A stretch of 64,000 bases of DNA. Source: Myxococcales bacterium (GTDB lineage: Bacteria; Myxococcota_A; Polyangia; Polyangiales; Ga0077539). Each line of letters starts with the position of its first letter. The stretch's first letter is position 1. The stretch covers positions 1-64,000 of the forward strand of contig JAAFIF010000036.1 of NCBI GenBank assembly GCA_013298625.1. Direction: 5' to 3'. The notes under the pieces are model-generated. The model was not told the origin of the DNA and ran no database searches. It saw nothing but the letters and a program-made list of their open reading frames with translations. Both the position numbers and the translations under genes were made by a program. Positions 24,841 through 35,122 of the stretch are shown piece after piece.

Positions 24841-25638
24841 GTGGAGGCCTTCGGTGCGCTGTGCGTCGGTGCGGGGGCGCTGTTGGCGGTGCTGTTCGCC
24901 GTTCCGTTGTTCTGGTGGTGGCTGACGGTGAAGCACGCGGCCGAGCGGTGGCCGGCGATCGAGACCGACGTCGCGCGCCGTGAAGTGACCGTGGGAGAGG
25001 GCGCGTTTCGCTCGGGGACCGTGGCCGAGCGCGAGCGCGTGGTGATCCCGGCAGGAGTGCCTTCGTCGCTCAAATCGCTGACGTTTGTGTCGTACTTGAT
25101 CGGGCAGTTCGTCGCGCCGATCGCCGCCGTGGCCTTCGGCTTGATCGGGATGATGCTCGACGAGCTGTTTCGCGGCCGCGCTTCGATCGGATCGATGCTG
25201 TACGGCGCGCTGGTGCTCGCGCTCGCCGCCGCGCAGGTGTACGCGCTCGCCAACGTGTGGAGCACCGGGACGCACGCGACCGAGGGCACCTACGAGAACG
25301 CCTCCGAGCGCGCGCGGCGAACGATGCGGGCCGTGCTCGTGGCGAACGTTCCGCTCGCGCTCGTGGGGCTGTTTTGGACCGTGACACAGTCGCCATGCGG
25401 CGCCGCGATCGTGCTGGTCGCCCTGGCCATCATCGCGTTTTCTCGCAGCGCGGCGGCGACGATCGAAGAGCATCGCGGTCGCTACGCCGCGGCGGCTCGG
25501 GTCCGCGCAAGATCGACGACGGACGTCCGTGTCGAGCCCTCGCTCGCAGCTCCGAGCGTGCACGGATTGTCCGAGCCCGTGGCGGTGATGGTCGAGCGCG
25601 ACGCGGTGCTCGCAGAGGCCGCGAAGAAGAGGGAGTGA
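24841..25638 (+). CDS. Polytopic membrane protein
   Basis: 265 residues, GTG start, three bases after the stop of the zinc-ribbon gene. Hydrophobic segments include GALLAVLFAVPLFWWWL (about 12-28), FVAPIAAVAFGLIGMML (about 93-110), GALVLALAAAQVYALA and IVLVALAIIAF. Between the first and second lies a soluble stretch with a DUF-like beta pattern. The next gene has a similar plan and size, so the two may be diverged copies. I do not recognise the family. Confidence 0.65.
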   Translation: MEAFGALCVGAGALLAVLFAVPLFWWWLTVKHAAERWPAIETDVARREVTVGEGAFRSGTVAERERVVIPAGVPSSLKSLTFVSYLIGQFVAPIAAVAFGLIGMMLDELFRGRASIGSMLYGALVLALAAAQVYALANVWSTGTHATEGTYENASERARRTMRAVLVANVPLALVGLFWTVTQSPCGAAIVLVALAIIAFSRSAAATIEEHRGRYAAAARVRARSTTDVRVEPSLAAPSVHGLSEPVAVMVERDAVLAEAAKKRE

Positions 25639-25675
25639 GCGTGCGTCGTCCTCGGGGCGGTGGGACACTCTGCGC

Positions 25676-26458
25676 GTGGAGTTCTTTCTCCTCGTCGCGC
25701 TGATGGCGATCTCGATGGTGATGTCGATCCCGTGGGTGCTCGCGTACTCGCGCAAGCAGCAGTCCTCTGCGCGTTGGCCGCGCAAGATCGTGACGTCGCA
25801 CAGCGCGTCGCGCGCTGGGGGAGGCGCGTATCGCGCTGGAGAAATCGCGGTCGAACGCGTGGTCTCCGTCGAAGAGGGCCCGCCGCTCGCCGTCGCGCGG
25901 TCGGGGCGCGCCGCGTTCTCGACGGCGTCGGGGATGTTCGTCGGCGGCGTGCTCGTGGGCGCGTGGATCCCCGTCGGGCTGTGGCTGCGCACGGACTCGC
26001 AGCTCGCGATGGGGATGACCGCGGCGTACGCGATGGGCTTCGCTGTGAGCGCGTCGTGGATGTTCGCTGCGTTCGCGCAGTTTCGCGCGGCGTGGGACCG
26101 CTGGGATCCTTCGCTCGAAGAGGCTCGCGCTACGGCGCGCTCGGCGTTCTCTGCCGCGGTGTTCGCGTCGGTCGTGTCGGTGCTCTCGGTGCTCGGGGCG
26201 AGGGCGGTGTACGGGCTCGGGGCGTCGGTGGTTCCGCTGTGGTTCGCGTTGGCGGTGTTGGGGCGGGCGTGGATGTCCAAGCGATCGATCGAGAGCAACG
26301 CGGCGCTGTACACCGCGGCCGAGGCCAACGAGCGCGCGCGCAGCGAGCGAGCACAGACGGGAGTGCGCGTCTCGCTCGGCGACGAGGGGGAGGCCGCAGA
26401 GGGGCCGCGCGAGGACGAGCCGGTCGCGGAGGCTGCCGTCGAGAAGGCGCGCGTTTGA
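25676..26458 (+). CDS. Polytopic membrane protein, related to the preceding one
   Basis: 260 residues, GTG start. The plan matches the upstream gene: a first membrane segment (LVALMAISMVMSIPWVLAY) followed by a short soluble region, then paired hydrophobic segments around GMFVGGVLVGAWIPVGL, MGMTAAYAMGFAVSA and VSVLSVLGARAVYGLG. The last 55 residues form an acidic tail. It precedes yhbY by 28 bp and is probably co-transcribed with it. Confidence 0.65.
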   Translation: MEFFLLVALMAISMVMSIPWVLAYSRKQQSSARWPRKIVTSHSASRAGGGAYRAGEIAVERVVSVEEGPPLAVARSGRAAFSTASGMFVGGVLVGAWIPVGLWLRTDSQLAMGMTAAYAMGFAVSASWMFAAFAQFRAAWDRWDPSLEEARATARSAFSAAVFASVVSVLSVLGARAVYGLGASVVPLWFALAVLGRAWMSKRSIESNAALYTAAEANERARSERAQTGVRVSLGDEGEAAEGPREDEPVAEAAVEKARV

Positions 26459-26486
26459 CTGGCCTGGTTGCGGTAGAACTTCGCCC

Positions 26487-26780
26487 GTGAAGCTCACAGG
26501 CAAGCAGAAGCGCTACCTCCGATCGCTCGGCAACCCGCTGAATCCGGTGGTTCGTTTGGGAAAAGACGGCCTCGACGACGGCGTGGTCGGCGCGGTCAAC
26601 GAGGCCCTCGAACGGCACGAGCTCATCAAGGTGAAGCTCGAGCTCGGCGGCAGCGAAGATCGCTTCGAAGCAGCGAATTTCCTCGCAGAACAGACGAAGA
26701 GCGAGGTGGCTCAGGTGATGGGCGGGACGATCTTGCTCTATCGCAAACACCCCAAGGAGCCGAAGATTTCGCTGCCGTGA
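26487..26780 (+). CDS. yhbY: YhbY-type CRM-domain RNA-binding protein
   Basis: 97 residues, the usual size of the family, from a GTG start. LTGKQKRYLRSLGNPL opens the CRM domain and the conserved GGxxxLYR ending is present as GGTILLYRKHPKEPK. YhbY binds the 50S ribosomal precursor and takes part in its maturation. A DEAD-box helicase gene follows 69 bp later, which fits a shared RNA-related role. Confidence 0.9.
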   Translation: MKLTGKQKRYLRSLGNPLNPVVRLGKDGLDDGVVGAVNEALERHELIKVKLELGGSEDRFEAANFLAEQTKSEVAQVMGGTILLYRKHPKEPKISLP

Positions 26781-26849
26781 CCGCCGCTCAAAGCGCGCGG
26801 GGCGAATTGACAATGTGCGCGTAGTGGGCAACACCCCGCAGCTCATTTG

Positions 26850-28421
<1,572 letters not shown>

Positions 28422-28498
28422 GCTGTTCGTGAGCCGTTCGTGAGCGAAGCTCCCCGTTTTTTGTGCTCGCGGCGCGGCGCGTAGTAGGCACCGTGCGC

Positions 28499-29926
28499 AT
28501 GCACGTTCATCTCATTGGAGTGGCGGGGACCGGGATGGGGGCGTTTGCGGGGCTGCTGAAGGCCGCGGGCCACCGCGTGACCGGCAGCGACACCGCGTTT
28601 TATCCGCCGATGGGTGACGCGCTGAAGGCGTGGGGCATCGAGACGCTGACGGGGTGGGACCCGAAGAACCTCGAGCCCGCGCCGGACCTCGTCGTGGTCG
28701 GAAACGTCTGTCGCAAGGACAACCCCGAAGCGCGCGCGGCGATCGACGGCGCGATGAACGTGCGCTCGTTTCCGAAGGCGCTCGGCGAGCTCTTTCTCGC
28801 CTCTCGCAAATCGCTGGTGATCGCCGGGACGCACGGAAAGACCACCACGAGCACGCTCACGGCGTTCTTGCTCGACCGCGCGGGGCTCGACCCGAGCTTC
28901 CTCGTCGGGGGCGTCCCGAAGAACTACGGCGAGAGCTTTCATCTCGGGACCGGCAGCGCGTTCGTCGTCGAGGGGGACGAGTACGACTCAGCGTTCTTCG
29001 AGAAGATCCCGAAGTTCTGGTCGTACCGCCCGCACTCGGCGATCATCACTTCGCTCGAGCACGACCACGTCGACATCTATCCCACGATGGACTCGTACCG
29101 AGACGCGTTTCGCGGGCTCGTCACGCGCATGGACCCGGCCGGGGTGATCATCGCCAACGCCGCGGACGCCGAGGTCGTGCGCGCGTGCGAGAAGGCGCCC
29201 TGCCGCGTCGCTGGCTACGCGCTTCAGTCCGACGAGACGCACGCGCAGGCCGAGTGGATCGCCGCGCCGCTCAAGCCGCAGAACGGAAAGCAGCCCTTCG
29301 AGGTCTTCGTCGGCGGCGCGCGCGTGGGCATCGCTCACTCTCCGTTGATGGGCGAGCACAACGTGCGCAACGCCCTCGCGTCGATCGCGCTGCTCTCGGA
29401 GACGATGGGCGTCGCGCCCGAGCACTCGATGCGCGCGCTCGGCGGTTTTCTCGGGGTCAAGCGCAGGCAAGAGCTCGTCGGCGCGCCGGACGGAGTGTTC
29501 ATCTACGACGACTTTGCGCACCACCCGACGGCCGTCGACGTGACGCTGCGCGCGATGAAGGGGCATCACCCGGACGCGCGCGTGTGCGCGATCTTCGAGC
29601 CGCGCAGCGCGACCGCTTCGCGCGCGACGCACCAGCGGGACTATCCCGCGGCGTTCGACCCGTCGGACTACACGATCCTTGCGCCCGTGGGGCGTCCCGA
29701 GATCGCCGCGAGCGAAAAGCTCGATGTCGACCGCGTGGTGAGCGAAATCCGTGCGCGCGGCAGGGTCGCGGACACCGTCGCTGCTGGCGCGACGAGCGTC
29801 GACGAGATCGTCGCCAAGGTCGTCGCGTGGGCGCGGCCCGGCGACGTCGTTGCGGTGTTGTCGAACGGAGCGTTCGGAGGCATCCACGGAAAGCTCGTGA
29901 GCGCGCTATCCTCGCGCTCTCGATGA
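28499..29926 (+). CDS. mpl: UDP-MurNAc:tripeptide ligase (Mpl)
   Basis: 475 residues from the ATG at 28499. MHVHLIGVAGTGMGAFAG is the N-terminal nucleotide-binding turn of the Mur ligase family, GTHGKTTTSTLTAF (110-123) is the ATP-binding loop, and later EHNVRNALAS and DDFAHHPTAV match the Mpl/MurC group. Mpl joins recycled L-Ala-D-Glu-meso-DAP to UDP-MurNAc; the FAHHP motif and the short opening separate it from MurC, which usually starts with a long extra segment. The stop overlaps the next gene by ATGA, so translation is probably coupled. Confidence 0.85.
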   Translation: MHVHLIGVAGTGMGAFAGLLKAAGHRVTGSDTAFYPPMGDALKAWGIETLTGWDPKNLEPAPDLVVVGNVCRKDNPEARAAIDGAMNVRSFPKALGELFLASRKSLVIAGTHGKTTTSTLTAFLLDRAGLDPSFLVGGVPKNYGESFHLGTGSAFVVEGDEYDSAFFEKIPKFWSYRPHSAIITSLEHDHVDIYPTMDSYRDAFRGLVTRMDPAGVIIANAADAEVVRACEKAPCRVAGYALQSDETHAQAEWIAAPLKPQNGKQPFEVFVGGARVGIAHSPLMGEHNVRNALASIALLSETMGVAPEHSMRALGGFLGVKRRQELVGAPDGVFIYDDFAHHPTAVDVTLRAMKGHHPDARVCAIFEPRSATASRATHQRDYPAAFDPSDYTILAPVGRPEIAASEKLDVDRVVSEIRARGRVADTVAAGATSVDEIVAKVVAWARPGDVVAVLSNGAFGGIHGKLVSALSSRSR

Positions 29927-30984
29927 CTGATTCTCCGCGCACGTCGGACGAGGGCACGCCTCCGCCGATCGGCAACCTCGAGCACCACGCTCCTTCGAAG
30001 CTCATCGCTGCGATGGAGCGCATGCGCTTCACGGGCGAGCTGCGCTTCACCGCTGGACAGAAGACGCACTCCGTCGATGTGCGCGGCGGTGTCGCTGCGG
30101 ACAGCGGGGAGGACGCGCGCGCGATGGAGCTCTTTCTCTCTGCGGTCTCGGGCCCGTACGAGCTGCGCGAGCAGCTGCCCGTGCTGCCCGGCGGCGTGCG
30201 CAACAACGCGCTCTCTGTGGGCGGCTCGCTCGCAGACACGGCGCCGTCGGAGCTGCTCAACTTCTGCGAAGGCATCGGCCTGACAGGAAAGCTCTCGCTC
30301 GACAGCGAAGGTCGCGAGTGCGTCGCGCGCTACGTCAAGGGCGAGCTCGTGAGCCTGATGCTCGACGGGCAAGACGACGGCGCGCTCGACGCGGTGTTCG
30401 CGTGGCGCGCGGGGCGCTATCAGATTCAGCAGCGCAACGCCTTCGACGAAGAGGGCCCGTCGTCCATCACGGACTTGCGGCCCGCGCTGGGCACGATCGA
30501 GCTCGCGCTGTCCGAGATCCTCGCGCGCAGCAGCAAGGGCAAGCCCGCCGCGCCGTCGAAGCCGAGGCCGAAGACCATCCCGCCGAGCATCGCGCCGCCG
30601 TCGCCGGATCAGAGCGTGAAGATCATCTTTCGCTCGCCGAAGCTCGAGCGAGACTCGAAGACGGCGCACGCCTCCGCGCACGTGAGCCGCGAGGTGGTCG
30701 CGCTCGACACAGCGACGACGTCGGGGCCGCTCGACGACGCCAAGGCCGAGGCCATCGTGGCCAAGGCGCGCGCCGCAGAAGCCCAGCGAGAGCAGGCGGC
30801 GCGCGACGCTGCAGCCGCGCAATCGACAGAGAAATCCCAGCCGAAGAGCGATGCTTCTGCGAGCGTCGAGCGCCCCGCTCGCCCTGCGTCCAACGCGCTG
30901 TCCGGCGCTGTCGCCGCGGTGCTCGCGCTCGGACTGCTGCTGGGGCTGTGGTCGATCGTGTCCATGGCGAGCGCTGCGCGATGA
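29923..30984 (+). CDS. DUF4388-domain protein with C-terminal membrane anchor
   Basis: 353 residues, overlapping mpl by 4 bp (ATGA). The first 85 residues and a second block at about 90-180 (TAPSELLNFCEGIGLTGKLSL, LDAVFAWRAGRYQIQ) fit two DUF4388 modules. Residues 190-300 are a Pro/Lys/Ala linker, and a membrane segment (ALSGAVAAVLALGLLLGLWS) ends the protein, so the modules face the cytoplasm. DUF4388 proteins in myxobacteria are linked to social motility and cell-envelope signalling. It is followed directly by a histidine kinase. Confidence 0.8.
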   Translation: MTDSPRTSDEGTPPPIGNLEHHAPSKLIAAMERMRFTGELRFTAGQKTHSVDVRGGVAADSGEDARAMELFLSAVSGPYELREQLPVLPGGVRNNALSVGGSLADTAPSELLNFCEGIGLTGKLSLDSEGRECVARYVKGELVSLMLDGQDDGALDAVFAWRAGRYQIQQRNAFDEEGPSSITDLRPALGTIELALSEILARSSKGKPAAPSKPRPKTIPPSIAPPSPDQSVKIIFRSPKLERDSKTAHASAHVSREVVALDTATTSGPLDDAKAEAIVAKARAAEAQREQAARDAAAAQSTEKSQPKSDASASVERPARPASNALSGAVAAVLALGLLLGLWSIVSMASAAR

Positions 30985-32078
30985 GCGTTCGCGCGGGGCT
31001 CGCTTCGCGCGTCGCGTTGGTGGTCTCTGCGCTGTCCGTCGCGCCCGCGCTCGCGGGTGTGCTCACGGGCGGCGCGACGTCTGCGTGGCTCGGCGTGGGC
31101 ATCTTCGCCGCGAGCGCGTGCGGCGCGGTGATCGCGTGGTGGATGTGTCGAGACGCGGTCGAGCGCGTCGCGCTCTTGGCCAGGGCGCTCGAGCGCGCGG
31201 GCGCGGGGGACGGCGCTGTGCGCGTGCGGCCGCGCGGCGAGGACGAGGCGGGCGCGGCGCTGACGGCGTTCAACGCGATGATGGACAGGGTGGATTTGTT
31301 GCGCGAGCGCGCAGAGGAGCTCGAGCGCATCGGCGCGTGGCAAGAGTTCGCGCGCAGGCTCGCACACGAAATCAAAAATCCCCTCACGCCCATCCAGCTC
31401 GCGGTGCAAGAGGTCGCGCGCAAGTACCGCGGCGACGACGCGGCCTTCGGGCGCACGCTGTCGACGGCGCGCGAGATCGTCGAAGAAGAGGTCGAGACGC
31501 TGCGGAGGCTCGTCACGGCGTTTAGTGATTTTGCGCGGCTGCCGGAGGTGCGAGCGGTGCACGCGGACCTCGCGGAGTTTGTTCGCGACGCGGGCGAAGG
31601 GCAGGGGCTGCTCGCGGCGTCCGACGAGAGCAGCGCGGTGGCGCGCGTGCAGTGGGTCGCGGGGGAGGGCGCGGTTCCGGTGCGCATCGACAGGATCATG
31701 CTGCGACGGGCGCTCGACAACCTCGTGCGCAACGCCGCGCAAGCGGGGGCGAAGACCGTGACGGTGCGCGTCGAGCGGCTGCCGGTGGCGCGCGCAGAGG
31801 TTCACCTGGTGGTCGAGGACGACGGGCCGGGCGTCGCGCCGAGCGACCGAGCCAAGGTGTTCGAGCCGTATTTCACCACCAAATCCGCGACCGGCGGAAC
31901 GGGCCTCGGCCTCGCGATCGTGCGCAAGATCGCGCTCGACCACGACGGCGACGTGGTGCTCGACGAGACGCACGAGAAGGGCGCGCGCTTCGTGCTGGCG
32001 CTGCCCGTCGCCGACGACGCGCGTCGGTCCTCCCCCACGTTTGTCACGTTGCGCGCGAAGCTCCCCGACGCGCGCTGA
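30981..32078 (+). CDS. NtrY-type sensor histidine kinase
   Basis: 365 residues, overlapping the upstream DUF4388 gene by ATGA. Two hydrophobic segments at the N-terminus (about 10-30 and 38-56) anchor it; a HAMP-like stretch with ARALERAGAGD follows. The H-box is RLAHEIKNPLTP (His129), the N-box is RRALDNLVRNAAQA, and DDGPGV and GGTGLGLAIV are the ATP-binding boxes. This is the NtrY/PhoR style with no receiver domain attached, so a separate response regulator is needed and none is adjacent. It ends 4 bp before the stop of the convergent PilZ gene. Confidence 0.9.
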   Translation: MSVRAGLASRVALVVSALSVAPALAGVLTGGATSAWLGVGIFAASACGAVIAWWMCRDAVERVALLARALERAGAGDGAVRVRPRGEDEAGAALTAFNAMMDRVDLLRERAEELERIGAWQEFARRLAHEIKNPLTPIQLAVQEVARKYRGDDAAFGRTLSTAREIVEEEVETLRRLVTAFSDFARLPEVRAVHADLAEFVRDAGEGQGLLAASDESSAVARVQWVAGEGAVPVRIDRIMLRRALDNLVRNAAQAGAKTVTVRVERLPVARAEVHLVVEDDGPGVAPSDRAKVFEPYFTTKSATGGTGLGLAIVRKIALDHDGDVVLDETHEKGARFVLALPVADDARRSSPTFVTLRAKLPDAR

Positions 32079-32082
32079 GCGA

Positions 32083-34005
32083 TCAGATCGGGTTTTCGGG
32101 GACCGCGCCGCCAGCGCCGCCAGAGCCCGAAGAACCGCTCGAGCCCGAAGAGCCGCTCGAGCCCGATCCGCTGCCCTCTGCTGGGGCTGCGGCGGGCGTC
32201 GGGGTCGGGCGCGGGCGCGGGCGCGCACCGGCGTCCGATGCGGGGCGCGGCGTCGGCCGCGGAGCAACCACCGCGGGCGTGGGCGTGGGCGTCGGAGTTG
32301 GGATCGGATCCGCAGCGGGCGCTGCAGCGTCGGCGCTCGCTGCGGGCTCTGCGCTCGCGCCCGCGTCTTCAGCGGTCGCAGCGGAGGGCGCAGCGCTGTC
32401 TTCTGCGGCCGGCGTGGGAGTGGGCGCAGGAGTTGTCGCGGGGGCAGCGTCTTCTTCGACGACGGGCGCGCTGGTCGCGACGCCCGAGTCGACGACGGCC
32501 GGCGGGTTGTTGCCGTTGGTCGCGCCCTGGTTGCTCTGGTTGTTCATGTAGAAGAACGCGCCTGCGCCGATGCCTGCGGCGACGAGCAGCCCGACGATGA
32601 GCCCGGTCGAGCTCTTCTTCTCGGGCTCTTCTTTGCGCGGCGTGGCTGCGACGGGCTCTTCTTTCTTCGCCTCGGGCTTCTTGGCTTCGTCCTTCTTGGG
32701 CTCTGCCTTGGGCTCGGGCTTCTTGGGCTCGTCCTTCTTCGCCGCGGCCGCTGCTGCGGCTGCGACGTCCATCGCGCTGGCCGTGGTCGGAGGCGTCTCG
32801 GCAGGCTTCTTGGCCTCCGCGACGGGCTCTTCTTTCTTGGGCTCTTCAGCGACGGGCTCGGGCTTCTTGGCCTCGACGACGGGCTCTTCTTTCTTGGGCT
32901 CGATCGTCTCGGCGCCGCTCTTCTCGAGCAGCCGGTCGAGCTCGCCCTTGTCCGCGACATGGGTGGGCTCTCCCTCGATCTCTTCAGCCTTTTCGGCGTC
33001 GGCGAGGGCCTTGTCGAGCGCGTCCTTGCTGGTGACAGCGGTCGCTGCTTCGACGATCTCTTCAGTGAACCCAGGGACAGGCGGCGCGTCGATGACGGTC
33101 GCTGCGGGCTCTTCTTTCTTGGGCTCTTCAGTGGGCTTGGCGGCTTCAGCGGCCTTGGCAGCTTCGGCGGCCTTGGCGGCTTCAGCGGCCTTGAGCATTT
33201 CTGCGGGGTTGACCGGCGCCATTCCGACGAGCGTGCCCTTGGGCATGGGCTTCTTCGGCGCTTCGGCGGGCTTGGCGGGCTCGGCCGCGGGCTGCTCTGC
33301 GGCCTTCGCGGGCTCTGCTGCGGGCTTGGCAGCGTCGGCTGCGGGCTTGGCGGGCTCCGCGGCTGCGGGCGCTTCAGCGGCCGCGGGCTTGGCCGGCTCG
33401 GCCTTGTTGAAGGCCGCAGGAGAGACCGCGGGCATGCCGATCATCGTGCTCTTGGGCACGGGCTTCTTGGGCGCGTCGGGCTTGGGCTCTTCTTTCGCTC
33501 CGCGGAGCGCTTCGCCCAAGAACGCCGACATCTGCCGCATCATCGTGCGGTCTTGCTCAGCGGGCATCTCGGCCTGGGGGTTGGTCTGGCCGAAGAACTC
33601 GCTGTTGGTCTCGCCGCCCGCGGCGGGCGCGGCGGTCTCTGCCGGGTCGTCGAAGTGCGGTCCTTCGCCGGGCGCTTTGCGCTCGACGATGCGCTCGATG
33701 ACGGGGACGGACTCGGGCTCGAGCTTGATGAACTTGATGCCCATGCCCGCGGCTTGTCCGCCTTCGGGCTGCTCGCGGCGCCACACCACGCGACCCACTG
33801 CAGCGATGACGGGGGCGCCATCCTTCAGTTGGATCTCGATCTTCAAGAGCTGCCCGATGTTCGAGGGCTTCGGGGTCTTGATGAAGATTCCGCCACGCGA
33901 AATATCGCCTGCGTACTGATCGATGAACTCGTCGACGGTCGCGCTCTTGTACTTGGCCTTGAGCGTCGGAACCTTGACTCGCTGATCCTTGCGGTCGTCG
34001 GACAT
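32083..34005 (-). CDS. PilZ-domain protein with very long Ala/Pro/Lys repeats and membrane segment
   Basis: 640 residues from the ATG at 34005, which has AGGAG twelve bases upstream. Residues 5-105 form a PilZ domain (QRVKVPTLKAKYKS, DISRGGIFIKT and a beta pattern), which in other proteins binds cyclic di-GMP with an RxxxR and D-x-SxxG; here RVKV and DISRGG are close to that pattern. Almost 300 residues of repeats (KAAEAAKAAEAAK, KKEEPVAEAKKPA) follow, then one hydrophobic segment (LIVGLLVAAGIGAGAFFYM), and a Pro/Thr-rich end with a GSGSSGSSGSSG tail. It may couple c-di-GMP to an envelope machine, but no partner is adjacent. Confidence 0.8.
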   Translation of the reverse strand: MSDDRKDQRVKVPTLKAKYKSATVDEFIDQYAGDISRGGIFIKTPKPSNIGQLLKIEIQLKDGAPVIAAVGRVVWRREQPEGGQAAGMGIKFIKLEPESVPVIERIVERKAPGEGPHFDDPAETAAPAAGGETNSEFFGQTNPQAEMPAEQDRTMMRQMSAFLGEALRGAKEEPKPDAPKKPVPKSTMIGMPAVSPAAFNKAEPAKPAAAEAPAAAEPAKPAADAAKPAAEPAKAAEQPAAEPAKPAEAPKKPMPKGTLVGMAPVNPAEMLKAAEAAKAAEAAKAAEAAKPTEEPKKEEPAATVIDAPPVPGFTEEIVEAATAVTSKDALDKALADAEKAEEIEGEPTHVADKGELDRLLEKSGAETIEPKKEEPVVEAKKPEPVAEEPKKEEPVAEAKKPAETPPTTASAMDVAAAAAAAAKKDEPKKPEPKAEPKKDEAKKPEAKKEEPVAATPRKEEPEKKSSTGLIVGLLVAAGIGAGAFFYMNNQSNQGATNGNNPPAVVDSGVATSAPVVEEDAAPATTPAPTPTPAAEDSAAPSAATAEDAGASAEPAASADAAAPAADPIPTPTPTPTPAVVAPRPTPRPASDAGARPRPRPTPTPAAAPAEGSGSGSSGSSGSSGSSGSGGAGGAVPENPI

Positions 34006-34171
34006 CGTGCTGCCTCTCCTCTTCACGCACGGCAGTAGGCTCGACGGCTTCGCCTGCGCAGAGCGGCCGGAGCATACCGTTCGCGCTCGCCAAAAGGCGA
34101 TGAAACGACACGAGACCCTGCGAGATCTGTCCGCGAGCCGCCGTTGGCCGGCCGGGCGACGGGTCTGAGGC

Positions 34172-34768
34172 TCAGAGTCCTCGACGACCTTCGAGCGCGC
34201 GTCCGAGCGTGATCGGGTCGACGTACTCGAGGTCGCCGCCGTGCGGGACCCCAGAGGCGATCCGAGTCAGCGAAATCCCCAGCGGTCGCAGGGATTCTGC
34301 GAGAAACAGCGCGGTGGCCTCGCCCTCGACCGTGGGCGGAGTGGCGACGATGACCTCGCGGGTCCGACCTTCGCTTACCCTGCGCATGAGAGGGTCGAGC
34401 GGAAATTGTTCGGGTCCCACTCCAGAGAGCGGGTCGAGCAGCGTGTGCAGCACGTGGTAGCGCCCGCGAAACGTCCCTGCGCGCTCGAGCGCGTCGACGT
34501 CCCAGGGGCGGGCGACCACGCAGAGGATCTCTTCGGTGCGCTGCGTGTCCGAGCAGATCGCGCAGGTCTCTCGGCCCGTGTACGTCCCGCAGATCGAGCA
34601 CGTGCGCACGCGCTCGGGCAGCGTCGCGACGGCCTCGCCGAGGGCCTTGGCGAACGAAGGTCCCGAGGCGAGGAGGCTGTAGGCCATGCGCCGCGCGGAC
34701 TTCTCTCCGACGCCGGGCAGCCGCGCGAGCAAGCGCACCGCCGCGCCGATGGGGTCGTCGTCGCTCAT
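34172..34768 (-). CDS. recR: Recombination mediator RecR
   Basis: 198 residues, the usual RecR length. The helix-hairpin-helix ARLPGVGEKSARRMA comes first, then the four-cysteine zinc finger C57-x2-C60-x8-C69-x2-C72 (CSICGTYTGRETCAIC) and a TOPRIM-like domain (VGPEQFPLDPL ... EVIVATPPTVEGEATALFLA). RecR loads RecA with RecO and RecF at gaps. It lies 9 bp behind ybaB, in the conserved dnaX-ybaB-recR order. Confidence 0.95.
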   Translation of the reverse strand: MSDDDPIGAAVRLLARLPGVGEKSARRMAYSLLASGPSFAKALGEAVATLPERVRTCSICGTYTGRETCAICSDTQRTEEILCVVARPWDVDALERAGTFRGRYHVLHTLLDPLSGVGPEQFPLDPLMRRVSEGRTREVIVATPPTVEGEATALFLAESLRPLGISLTRIASGVPHGGDLEYVDPITLGRALEGRRGL

Positions 34769-34777
34769 CGGGATGGG

Positions 34778-35122
34778 TTAGTACAGACCCGGGATCTTCG
34801 CGCCGCCCGTGAGCTTCTCGAGCTCTTGGTCGAGCGACTTGGTCGCCGTGGTCAGCGCGGCGTTGACCGTCGCCGCGATGGCTTCGAACACAAACGAGCG
34901 GTCTTCGCTCGCGTAGAACTCCGGGTCGACGTGGATCGACACGATCTCACGCGCGCCGCTGACGACGACGGTGACCTTGTCGTTGGCGCCTTTGACCTCG
35001 AAGGTGTTCTTCTTGAAGTTCTCTTTGGTCTCTTCGATCTTGCGCTGGACCCGGCTGGCCTGGCGCATGAGCTCGTTCATTCCGCCGCGAAAATTCATGA
35101 TCGCTGGGGGTTTTACACTCAC
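34778..35122 (-). CDS. ybaB: YbaB/EbfC nucleoid-associated protein
   Basis: 114 residues from a GTG at 35122; an ATG at 35098 would give the classical start MNFRGGMNELMRQA, so the true start is open. The family pattern of an amphipathic helix (MNELMRQASRVQRKIEETKE), then ANDKVTVVVSGAREIVSI with the conserved GAREI, is complete. It binds DNA. Its start codon is directly adjacent to the stop codon of dnaX. Confidence 0.92.
   Translation of the reverse strand: MSVKPPAIMNFRGGMNELMRQASRVQRKIEETKENFKKNTFEVKGANDKVTVVVSGAREIVSIHVDPEFYASEDRSFVFEAIAATVNAALTTATKSLDQELEKLTGGAKIPGLY

Noticed and set aside
32041..34038. A plus-strand frame of 665 codons opposite the PilZ gene
   Set aside because: It is Gly/Leu/Arg-rich shadow sequence of the Ala/Pro/Lys repeats on the minus strand.
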